Shown: in pieces, positions 8,675 to 16,835 of the stretch
Layout: each line of letters starts with the position of its first letter
Numbering within the stretch: position 1 is the first letter of the stretch
From: Candidatus Cloacimonetes bacterium 4572_55
GTDB lineage: Bacteria > 4572-55
Length of the DNA stretch: 20,334 bases
Direction of reading: 5' to 3'
NCBI GenBank assembly: GCA_002084765.1
Contig: NBMB01000050.1
Coordinates: 1-20,334, forward strand
Notes under the pieces: model-generated
What the model was told of the DNA's origin: nothing
The model's input: the letters and a program-made list of their open reading frames with translations, nothing else
The model's database searches: none
Made by a program: the position numbers and the translations under genes

Positions 8675-8721
8675 TATTATACCCAAATTCTGTGGATAAG
8701 CGGCAGAATTTGGGTATAATA
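8675..8721. terminator. 18-bp perfect inverted repeat between convergent genes
   Basis: Arms 8675-8692 and 8704-8721 are perfect reverse complements (core ATACCCAAATTCTG) with an 11-nt loop. It sits 36 bp after the TonB receptor stop and 56 bp before the end of the convergent peptidase gene, the expected place for a bidirectional terminator. The stem is AT-rich and no clean T-run follows on either strand, so a Rho-independent role is only possible. It could also be a small mobile or repeated palindrome. Confidence 0.5.
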
Positions 8722-8777
8722 AATGGTGACCGAATATTTATTTAGGTATTTACCACGGATTTGTCGCCCATACGGAA

Positions 8778-9827
8778 TCACATATCGGAAATCGCCTTTA
8801 TACCAAAATCGATGATCCGAAGCTGCAACTCAATCGCGGTCCTTAGATCAATTGGCTGGATCCGGAAGGGGTTGATCATTTTTTCGACAGATTTATTCTC
8901 CCGCAGTGCTTGTCTGATTCGAGGCAATTTCTCTTTAAATTCAAGATAAGCAGTCGGAACCCCGGGTTCGTGCGACTCCATTTTTTTCCGAATGAGGAAA
9001 AGCGGAATTTCAGTCACTAAGCAAAGCGGATCCCCGCCAAAAGATCGAACAAATTCCATAGAATTCTTATGAAACTTCCCAGCGGTCTCTGGATCGTCTT
9101 GCTCAAGAAAACAGTGCTTCATTGCCTCGCTTTCCGGCGTTGTGGACAAGCCGGGGGCAATATAGTGGAAACCCTTTTCGCCCTGGCGATCATAATCATG
9201 TAGGGGGTAGCCCCGTTCGGCTGCAAATCGGATAAAATCAGACTGTAGCTCTTTGGTCTTGTCGATCCAATGTTTGTCGATCAAGAGCCAGAGTCCGTCC
9301 GCAACGCCCATGCCGTGCAAGCTGAGGTGCAGAGAGATTGGGGTATACGCACTGATAAAATCCGAGGCGGCTTTATTTTCCGGACGCATCTCAGGGAAGC
9401 CGAACTCGACGTCGCGTCCAGGCGGCTCTCGGAACTGATGTTGCAAAAAAGGGGGAAGTAGAGGAAAGTGCTCTGTCCATTTTCGATTTCTCGCCTCGCC
9501 GTCCGGATCGATGTGCGGGATGATAATAAAACAGAACCGATCTAATAAAGATGCAAATTCCTCTTTATGCGCGGTCCATAGATGGATCAGGTAGCGCAAA
9601 GTCTCGGGTCCGGCCGGCTCGTCCGAGTGCGCGCCGGCTATCAAACTCACGGTTCGACTGCCTGTGCCAATGCGGACTGCGTCAATCGGTCTTCCGGATT
9701 CACTTTCCCCGATTTGGTAATATTCGGAAATCCCTTTCTCTTTCCCGCATATCTCGCGAATAGTCGGACGAACAGATTCGCTTGTCTGGAACTTGAATTG
9801 TCTATTTTTCAGATGCGCCGTCAGCAT
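8778..9827 (-). CDS. M14-family zinc metallocarboxypeptidase-like protein
   Basis: Predicted zinc peptidase or amidase of the M14 superfamily. The zinc-binding H-x-x-E is H67-S-D-E70 in GAHSDEPAG. HIDPDG (105-110) matches the family's N-P-D-G segment, followed by arginines 113 and 115 that may bind the substrate carboxylate. The third zinc ligand is probably H167 or H171 in LHLSLHG, and E273 in VTEIP fits the general-base glutamate. All catalytic positions appear present. The 349 residues are usual for a single catalytic domain. No signal peptide is visible, so it is probably cytoplasmic, acting on peptides, possibly of cell-wall origin; AstE/AspA-like deacylase activity is an alternative. 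The ATG at 9827 follows AAAGGAGG closely. It is 79 bp downstream of the ASH-repeat gene and probably last in that operon. Confidence 0.8.
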   Translation of the reverse strand: MLTAHLKNRQFKFQTSESVRPTIREICGKEKGISEYYQIGESESGRPIDAVRIGTGSRTVSLIAGAHSDEPAGPETLRYLIHLWTAHKEEFASLLDRFCFIIIPHIDPDGEARNRKWTEHFPLLPPFLQHQFREPPGRDVEFGFPEMRPENKAASDFISAYTPISLHLSLHGMGVADGLWLLIDKHWIDKTKELQSDFIRFAAERGYPLHDYDRQGEKGFHYIAPGLSTTPESEAMKHCFLEQDDPETAGKFHKNSMEFVRSFGGDPLCLVTEIPLFLIRKKMESHEPGVPTAYLEFKEKLPRIRQALRENKSVEKMINPFRIQPIDLRTAIELQLRIIDFGIKAISDM

Positions 9828-9846
9828 AATGCCTCCTTTGGGGTCA

Positions 9847-9873
9847 GCAAATTTCGCAAATTTCGCAGATTTC
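9847..9873. repeat. Three 9-bp tandem repeats in the 79-bp gap
   Basis: GCAAATTTC, GCAAATTTC and GCAGATTTC follow one another without gaps between the ASH-repeat gene stop and the peptidase Shine-Dalgarno site. The role is unknown; replication slippage explains it easily. Confidence 0.6.
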
Positions 9874-9906
9874 TCAATAAAAAACCCGATAAATCCTCTT
9901 GCCCGG

Positions 9907-12900
9907 TCAGCGGATCAGAACAATTTTTTCTACCTGGCGAACCGAGTGAGTCACACCGCCCCGCGTTGTCATCCGGCATAAATATATCCCTTCAGAAACC
10001 TCGACGCCTGAATCGTTTCGCCCGTCCCATTTTGCTTGATACGTCCCAGCGGCAAGATCGGATCGGATCAATCTCTTCACCCGACGCCCGCTCATATCAT
10101 AAATCGTCAAGGTGGTTTGCGCCGGCTCCGCCAGTTCATACGGGATAACGGTTTGATAGGAAAAAGGATCGGGGAAGTTTGATAGCAGACGGGTATGTTC
10201 CGGAATATCTTCTGGTTGCCCGTCGATCCCCAACGGGACACCGGTTCCCCACAGATCGATATAGAGGATCGGAGTCTCTGGATCGTCCGACAGTATCAAA
10301 AATGCGTCCGAGAAATCTCCGGTCGTCTGCGGGGTAAAGCGCATTTCGATTGTCAAGCTATCCTGAGCCGGCACCACATAAGGCAAGTTAATAGGGAAAA
10401 GAATCTCGAAAGGATTTTGCGGATAAACGATTTCCTCAATGGTCAAAGAGAACAAGCCTCGGTTGTAGACCAAAAACTCTCCTGGTTGAGCAAATCCCAC
10501 GTCTATCGAGCCAAAATCATAATAATCGGTTGCCGTATGAATATCGGGTTGCCCTCCGGCTCCGTTCATCTCGATATAAAAAGTTCCGCTTCTTCGAGTA
10601 GTCAACACAAGCGTATCATGGTACATACCCGCTTCCGTCGGAACAAATTCGATCGTCATGGAGTGGACTTGCCCTGGAGCAATTGTCAACGGGGTCTCGA
10701 CATCGGCATGAAACGCGAGCAGATCATGCTCGATGGATTCCACGACGATCTCCCCTGTACCCGCGTTAGTCAGATCGACTATTCGGCGCGCGGTGGAATC
10801 GACTTTGACAATGCCGAAGTCGAGACTTGTCGCGGAGAGATTCAAATTTCCAAAAACGCCCTCTCCTTGCAAGGTCATAGACGTTGGATTTTCATCGTTG
10901 TCGTTGTTATAAATCAGAATCAGAGCCTCGACATCCCCTTCGGCGACCGGAGTAAACAGAACAGGGACTGCCATCGCGTCCAGCGGCAAAATCGTGTGAG
11001 GATAAACCAGTTCCGGCGAGATCAGAAACTCGATATGAGAGGAGACGATCGATCCAATAATCAGGTCTGTCGTCCCCTGATTCAGGATAAAAAACTGCCC
11101 AGCAACGGTTTCGCCGACTGGAGCCTGACCAAAATCGTATAGAGTGGCTGGCAAATCGATCTCCGGAGCCAGACCCGCGCCGGATACGTTCAGGATAACG
11201 GTCGGTTCGTCGTAGTCGTCGCTGGTCACGGAGATTGTCCCGGGAAGAATTCCGCCGGATATCGGTTGGAACCGGATCGTCACGTCGATAGACTCGTTTG
11301 GCTGCAGTATAATGTTCATATCCCTGGAGATCGGAACCATGACCCGATAGTCGGCTCGACTCGAAGTTATATCAATAATCGTGAGCTGATACAGCCCGGC
11401 ATTGTGAATCTGGCAGAACCAATCCCGGTATTCTGTCAGGGGAAGACCCCCAAAGTCGTGGGTTGCGTCCGCGATCTCGATATCCTGCCCTCCGGAAGCA
11501 AATCCGCTGACAGGAATAAGCTCGGTCGGGGTCTCTCGGTCGTCGCTGATCACGGTCAAAGTTCCCAGGTCCTGATCAGAGGGCGCGGTCGGCGTGTAGC
11601 GGATGGTCAGGCTCAGCTCGGTGTTCGGAGCAAGGACGCGAGGATCAGTGATCGGATTGACAAGAAGAAACATGTCGCTGCCGGTCAATGAAACGGATTG
11701 AATCGTCAGATCAAATTCGCCGGTATTGCGGATGAGACCGGACAGTTCAGCATACTGTCCCACCATGACTTCGGAAAAATTGATTTCTTCCGGCGTATCG
11801 ATCTCCTGCGCTCCAGCTCTTCCGGAAAGCGATATCCGGAGCGATGCACGATCCGTCTCAATTGTGATATCGCCGCCCCTTTCGCCAAGATTTGTCGGGT
11901 CAAATCGGACTGTCGCTATCTCGCTCTGACCCGGAGCCAGATCATAAGGGTATAAATCTGGATTTTGCACCATGAACTCTTCGGAGTCGGAAGAAATTTC
12001 GCTCACAGTCAGATCAACCGAGCCGTTGTTGGAAAGCGTGAGGATCCAGTCTGCAAAGGAATCGACATGGATCAATCCGTAATCGTAAGCCGATTCGCTG
12101 ACTTGCAGCTCGCCCACTCCCCCTTGTCCTCGGAGATCGACAGATTGGACGGGGTACAAAAATCCGTTGCTATGCAAGGTCATTAACCCCTGGTAATACT
12201 CTGGCTGGTCTGGAGAAAATTCAACTGTAACAGTCTCTGCTTCACCGACTTGCAGTATAAGTGGAAATGTCGTTTGCCCAAGGGAGAATTGGGGGATGTC
12301 GATCCCGATATTTTCTACGATCAGCGCGTCGTTGCCGGTATTGGCGATCTCAAACGTTTCATATACCGAATCTCCGACTGGGACCAATCCGAAATTTCTG
12401 GAGCTATCCGATAGGATCATCTCCGGGGCAATCCCTTGACACAAAACAGAAATATTGGGCGTTTGACCGATAATATCCAGGGCGTCCAGGGTCATCAGGT
12501 CCGTATAAAGAATCGGCTCTGTGGGCGTTGCCGAGAGAGTCACTTGGACGCTATCGCCGGGGAGCAGGTTGTATGGAACAGTCGGGGAGTCCAGGGTGAA
12601 TATCTGTTCGGTCAGGCTTATCGATTGGATCATCGCGGCGGCTCCACCCCTGTTTTTCAGCCAGATCGAGCCTGTGGCAGAGATCAAAACCGGGACGTTT
12701 CCGAAGTCAAAATCAGACGACGCGATGATATCCCCGGCAACGCCTCGACCTGTCAGCGTAACGGTCTTTATCGCTTCGTTCAGACTGCTGTTATGGAGCG
12801 CGACCTGTTGGGACAGAACCCCTACAGCTTCCGGCGAATAACGGAATTGGATCGAATCAAGCGAGCCAGCCGCGATCTGAAATGGAAATTCTCCGAGAGC

Positions 12901-15558
12901 TGGATAGGAAATTTCAACTTCGGGATGAGTCAGATCCACATGGATAATTTCGAGCGGGTGGTTGCCCTGATTTTCGATAACGAGGGAGCAGTAACCGATA
13001 TGTCCCACAGTGACGTCGCCAAATCCGCATATTTCATCAGGCATCGTATTGATCAGAGACGCCAAGCCCACGCCAGTAAGCGAGAGTTCTTGAATCGGAT
13101 TAAGAAGGTCGTCGCTGCTGAACTGGACCGCGCCGAGAAAGTTGCCGATCGCATCAGGCGAGAACGAGAGGATCGCTTCCATGGAATCCCGCTCGGGGAT
13201 AAACGCTGGGACGTTGTTTGGAATCTCAAAATCGAATGGATCGCCCGATATGGAGACCTCGGTCAGCTCAAGCGCGCCGGTTCCGGAATTTATGAGGAAC
13301 AGGGATTGATCCGCGCGCTCCCCCACCTCGACTCCGCCGAAATCCTGCTGATTGTTCGACAGGGTCAGCGCGGGCATTACGCCTCGCCCAACGAGTCCCA
13401 CCAACGCGGTGGGAGAATTGATCGCGTCGCTGTGGACGATCAGGCTCTCGATATAGACCTGCTCTTGAAGCGGAGCAAATATCATCGGCAGATCAATCTC
13501 TTCTCCTGGATGTATTGTCCGCGGGAAGCTTATATCCGAGTCTATCAAGAAATCGCTGTGGCTGATATCGATCCGAGAAATTTCCAGCGATATCTCCCCT
13601 GCGTGAGAAATCGTCAGGATTTGGGATCCGGTCTCGCTTAATTTTACGTCTCCGAAATCGATCAAATCCGATGAGAGGATAATATCTGACCCGACGCCAC
13701 GTCCCACCATAGGAACTTGGATCAGCGGCTGTTCCATCGCGTTGCTAAGGATAGTCAAGTCAGCCTGATAGCTTAATGTTTCGGTTGGAATAAATCGGAT
13801 TTGCGCGTAGATACTGGCTTGAGGAACGATTAAGAAAGGAAATTCAGCGGGAAATTCGGGGATAAAATTTGCGCCAGAGGACTGGATTCCTGTAATCAAT
13901 AAAGTATCGCCTCCGCTGCTCGTTATTGACAGATAGCGAGATTCGCTCTGGTTGACAGGAACGTCTCCGAAATCTATGAGTTCATCAGAAACCTCGATCT
14001 CGGCACCTACCCCTCGTCCCCACAGATCGACCTCCAGCGAGTATCCATTTTGATCGATTAGCGTCAATGTGCCGTGGATCTGACCGGTTCGGGTCGGAGA
14101 AAAATATATGGGAATAGTCGGCGTGGAGCAGCTCGATATTTGGAAAGGCGGGCTGACGCTCGAATCCAGATAAAAATCCGGCGCATCGCAAGATGCAGAC
14201 TCGATCACGATAGGGACGGGCGTCTGGTTGTCAATGGACGTAGACCAACTCATGGTTTCACCTATTCCCGCGGTTCCAAAATGATGGTAGGTCTCCGGAA
14301 GGAGCCAATTTTCGGCGATATCAGGGAGCGACGTTTCATATTCGATCCGCTGATTTTCTATTTCCGCGGACTCGACCTCGATCCCAACCGTTGCCAGTTG
14401 ACCCCCCATATCCGAAGGGACGAATATATCCCAGCTGACCACGCCGCTTTCACCCGGTCCCAAAACAGGGGGATTGACCGGTTTTGTCGCCTCTTCACCG
14501 ACCGCAAACTCCAGCCCATCTCCGGGATATGCCGTCGCGGAAACCTCTGTGACCGTCATATTTCCGGTATTGTTCACTGTCACAACAGTGGTAAATGGGT
14601 TGGGCGAAAATTGACAATTGACGATCTCCAACTCATCCGGCGCGGCCATGGTCAGAGTGAGTTCGCCGACCTCTACATTCAGGTTGCCCACGCCATATAA
14701 GGTCGTAAAATCGACGCTGCCTCCGGCTGGAATCTCGATCGGATTCCACCACAGCAACACAGCACTATCGGTATATTCGGTGTTATTCGGGATGGTGTAA
14801 TCCCAAACCACACCAACAAAAGTCCCCCATTGTCCGATTGCGAATCGATCCGGCGCGATTGCGCCGCCCAGCGCAAAATCGCCCTGTCCTGTCAAACCAG
14901 GAAACAGCTCGTTCTCTTGACGGTACTCATAACTCTGCCAAAAATCGGGCATATCCTCTCCGCTAAAATCCCGAATGAGTCGGCTATAGTTGAATTCGTC
15001 GGCAATAGGCGACTGATCGTTGCTCGCGACTTGGGTGTCCATCTCCAGTAACAGCCCGACTTCATGGCTTTGGGAATCGTTATTCTCAATAGTGTATCGG
15101 ATCTTGACCGCGGACCGTTCCGAAAAGCTGACCAGCTCAAATATTTGATGAATCAGCACATTTCCGACTGCCCAAGTCGATTGGATGCTCGAATCTACGA
15201 GATGCGGATTATCCGATGGGGTAGCCCATCCCAGCGCATCGCCGAGTCCAGACTCGTTGCTATACATGTTCCCATCCAACTTGGCGTTGGTGTGAGAAGA
15301 CCAGATGTTGTCTGGGAACCCATACATAAGTTGCCGACCATCCGCGGTTCCGATGACAAATGTTCCGTCTGTATCTAAAACTCGCACCTCGACATAATCG
15401 TCGGATAAAGAGATAATCTCTCGGGTAGCCGAGGGGTCGTATGGGCTTTGAGCCGCTTTCCAATCTTCATACGGAATCGTTTCCATGGGTTGGGCAAGAG
15501 CTTGATAAACCACGGATAAGACAATCAACATCATAAATAAAAATAATTTACGGATCAT
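9907..15558 (-). CDS. Giant secreted ASH/HYDIN-repeat protein with C-terminal sorting module
   Basis: 1883-residue exported surface or extracellular protein. Signal peptide about 1-22 (YQALA|QP). Residues about 23-400 are a beta-rich N-terminal region (DDYVEVRVLDTDGTFVIGT...) of a type seen in secreted FCB proteins. From about 417 to 1776 I count 13 Ig-like repeats of about 104 residues, each with a core like L-x-D-F-G-D-V-P-V-G and an end like V-x-L-x-G-x-G-V. These are ASH (ASPM-SPD2-Hydin) / choice-of-anchor-D repeats. Residues about 1790-1883 (SNFPDPFSYQTVIPYELAEP, IYDMSGRRVKRLI, WDGRNDSGVEVSEGIYLCRM) form a FlgD-like / type IX secretion type A sorting module. The ligand is unknown. The ATG at 15558 follows a GGGGGA site. 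It lies 39 bp after lhgO on the same strand. Confidence 0.9.
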   Translation of the reverse strand: MIRKLFLFMMLIVLSVVYQALAQPMETIPYEDWKAAQSPYDPSATREIISLSDDYVEVRVLDTDGTFVIGTADGRQLMYGFPDNIWSSHTNAKLDGNMYSNESGLGDALGWATPSDNPHLVDSSIQSTWAVGNVLIHQIFELVSFSERSAVKIRYTIENNDSQSHEVGLLLEMDTQVASNDQSPIADEFNYSRLIRDFSGEDMPDFWQSYEYRQENELFPGLTGQGDFALGGAIAPDRFAIGQWGTFVGVVWDYTIPNNTEYTDSAVLLWWNPIEIPAGGSVDFTTLYGVGNLNVEVGELTLTMAAPDELEIVNCQFSPNPFTTVVTVNNTGNMTVTEVSATAYPGDGLEFAVGEEATKPVNPPVLGPGESGVVSWDIFVPSDMGGQLATVGIEVESAEIENQRIEYETSLPDIAENWLLPETYHHFGTAGIGETMSWSTSIDNQTPVPIVIESASCDAPDFYLDSSVSPPFQISSCSTPTIPIYFSPTRTGQIHGTLTLIDQNGYSLEVDLWGRGVGAEIEVSDELIDFGDVPVNQSESRYLSITSSGGDTLLITGIQSSGANFIPEFPAEFPFLIVPQASIYAQIRFIPTETLSYQADLTILSNAMEQPLIQVPMVGRGVGSDIILSSDLIDFGDVKLSETGSQILTISHAGEISLEISRIDISHSDFLIDSDISFPRTIHPGEEIDLPMIFAPLQEQVYIESLIVHSDAINSPTALVGLVGRGVMPALTLSNNQQDFGGVEVGERADQSLFLINSGTGALELTEVSISGDPFDFEIPNNVPAFIPERDSMEAILSFSPDAIGNFLGAVQFSSDDLLNPIQELSLTGVGLASLINTMPDEICGFGDVTVGHIGYCSLVIENQGNHPLEIIHVDLTHPEVEISYPALGEFPFQIAAGSLDSIQFRYSPEAVGVLSQQVALHNSSLNEAIKTVTLTGRGVAGDIIASSDFDFGNVPVLISATGSIWLKNRGGAAAMIQSISLTEQIFTLDSPTVPYNLLPGDSVQVTLSATPTEPILYTDLMTLDALDIIGQTPNISVLCQGIAPEMILSDSSRNFGLVPVGDSVYETFEIANTGNDALIVENIGIDIPQFSLGQTTFPLILQVGEAETVTVEFSPDQPEYYQGLMTLHSNGFLYPVQSVDLRGQGGVGELQVSESAYDYGLIHVDSFADWILTLSNNGSVDLTVSEISSDSEEFMVQNPDLYPYDLAPGQSEIATVRFDPTNLGERGGDITIETDRASLRISLSGRAGAQEIDTPEEINFSEVMVGQYAELSGLIRNTGEFDLTIQSVSLTGSDMFLLVNPITDPRVLAPNTELSLTIRYTPTAPSDQDLGTLTVISDDRETPTELIPVSGFASGGQDIEIADATHDFGGLPLTEYRDWFCQIHNAGLYQLTIIDITSSRADYRVMVPISRDMNIILQPNESIDVTIRFQPISGGILPGTISVTSDDYDEPTVILNVSGAGLAPEIDLPATLYDFGQAPVGETVAGQFFILNQGTTDLIIGSIVSSHIEFLISPELVYPHTILPLDAMAVPVLFTPVAEGDVEALILIYNNDNDENPTSMTLQGEGVFGNLNLSATSLDFGIVKVDSTARRIVDLTNAGTGEIVVESIEHDLLAFHADVETPLTIAPGQVHSMTIEFVPTEAGMYHDTLVLTTRRSGTFYIEMNGAGGQPDIHTATDYYDFGSIDVGFAQPGEFLVYNRGLFSLTIEEIVYPQNPFEILFPINLPYVVPAQDSLTIEMRFTPQTTGDFSDAFLILSDDPETPILYIDLWGTGVPLGIDGQPEDIPEHTRLLSNFPDPFSYQTVIPYELAEPAQTTLTIYDMSGRRVKRLIRSDLAAGTYQAKWDGRNDSGVEVSEGIYLCRMTTRGGVTHSVRQVEKIVLIR

Positions 15559-15597
15559 GGGATTTTCCCCCTTTTTTTATCATAACGGGAATACTAA

Positions 15598-16815
15598 TTA
15601 TTTCGGCTTCAGATCAAATCGTTTTCGGGCAATATCCGAGATGGTTTCGCCAATAGAGATCGACGCGGTTGCCGCTGGAGAAGGCGCGTTCAGGACATGG
15701 ATCATGCGCTTGGCTTCGACAATCCGAAAATCATCGACCAATTTGCCCTTGGAATCCACAGCTTGCGCGCGGACACCCGCGCCGCCACGACGCACGTCCT
15801 CTTTCTGCAGTTCCGGGATCAAGCGTTGTAGTGCTTTTACAAAAGCGGATTTGCTCATGGAGCGATACATCTCGCCCATGCCCATTTTCATATTAGGAAG
15901 TGCCATCCGCCAAAATCCACTATAGGCGAAGGTCTCGAAGGAATCCTTTGGAGAGAAATCAAATCGACCGTATCCCTCTCGCTTAAATGCCAGAACCGCG
16001 TTGGGGCCCGCCTCCACGCCGCCGTGGATCATGCGGGTGAAGTGGACTCCGAGGAAAGGAAATCGGGGGTCTGGAACTGGATAGATCAAATTTTTCACGA
16101 GATGCTGGCGCTCGGGGCGAAGTTCATAATACTCGCCTCGAAACGGGATGATTCTTACCCCAGGGTTCACGCCGCACATTCGGGCGATGCGATCCGACTG
16201 CAGCCCTCCGCAATTGATCATATATCGGCACTGGATCGATTCGCCTTTCGAGACGTCTAAGAGCAGTCCGTTAGACATTTTGGAACAATTGGTCACTTGT
16301 CGGGAAGTCAAAATTTTCCCGCCTTCGGATCGTATGATTTCAGCGTATTTCTTTGTCGCCTGTTTATAATCCACAATGCCGGTCTCGGGAACCAACAAGC
16401 CGTCGATTCCCGCGACACATGGCTCATATCGATCTAACTCATTGCCTGTCAGACGTTTAAGTCCGATCAATCCATTCGCGCGACCTCTTTTTTCCAACGC
16501 ATTTAGATAGGGAATCTCTCGGGTCGAAGTCGCGACGACCACCTTGCCGCATCGATCGTGCGCTATGCCGTGTTCTTCACAAAAGCGATAGAATTTTTCT
16601 CTTCCCGCAGCGCAGTTTTTCGCCTTTAACGAGCCGGGTTTATAATAGAGACCAGAATGGATCACGCCGCTGTTGTTGCCGGTCTGATGCAGAGCCATCT
16701 GCTTCTCTGTCTCAAGTAGGATCAAAGAGCAGTCAAATCTCCTGGTCAACGCCATTGCCGCCGCCGCGCCTACGATCCCGCCGCCGATTACTGCCACGTC
16801 AAAAATTTTGGACAT
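15598..16815 (-). CDS. lhgO: L-2-hydroxyglutarate oxidase (FAD-dependent)
   Basis: Flavoprotein that oxidises L-2-hydroxyglutarate to 2-oxoglutarate, either passing electrons to the membrane quinone pool (LhgO of E. coli) or to oxygen. The N-terminal dinucleotide motif VIGGGIVGAAAA begins near residue 8. The family segment HQTGNNSGVIHSGLYYKPGS (about 43-62) is intact. Other conserved blocks are FPFLGVHFTRMIHGGVEAGP, RGGAGVRAQAV and the C-terminal LNAPSPAATASISIG, which closes the FAD site. The length of 405 is normal. No signal peptide is visible. The start ATG has AAGGAA about 11 nt upstream. It is 20 bp downstream of the phosphoesterase gene, so it is probably translated from the same mRNA. 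A broader glycerol-3-phosphate or amino-acid oxidase reading is less likely given the specific LhgO motifs. Confidence 0.92.
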   Translation of the reverse strand: MSKIFDVAVIGGGIVGAAAAMALTRRFDCSLILLETEKQMALHQTGNNSGVIHSGLYYKPGSLKAKNCAAGREKFYRFCEEHGIAHDRCGKVVVATSTREIPYLNALEKRGRANGLIGLKRLTGNELDRYEPCVAGIDGLLVPETGIVDYKQATKKYAEIIRSEGGKILTSRQVTNCSKMSNGLLLDVSKGESIQCRYMINCGGLQSDRIARMCGVNPGVRIIPFRGEYYELRPERQHLVKNLIYPVPDPRFPFLGVHFTRMIHGGVEAGPNAVLAFKREGYGRFDFSPKDSFETFAYSGFWRMALPNMKMGMGEMYRSMSKSAFVKALQRLIPELQKEDVRRGGAGVRAQAVDSKGKLVDDFRIVEAKRMIHVLNAPSPAATASISIGETISDIARKRFDLKPK

Positions 16816-16835
16816 TTTTTACAGTTTCCTTTTGG

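Noticed and set aside
12436-13641. A 401-codon plus-strand open frame
   Set aside because: It lies wholly antisense to the ASH-repeat gene, whose repeats, signal peptide and sorting module are clear. Its translation is Arg/Asp-rich without domains.
14074-14700. A 208-codon plus-strand open frame, like several others antisense to the ASH gene
   Set aside because: Composition is typical of the reverse complement of a coding strand, with no ribosome site or domain.
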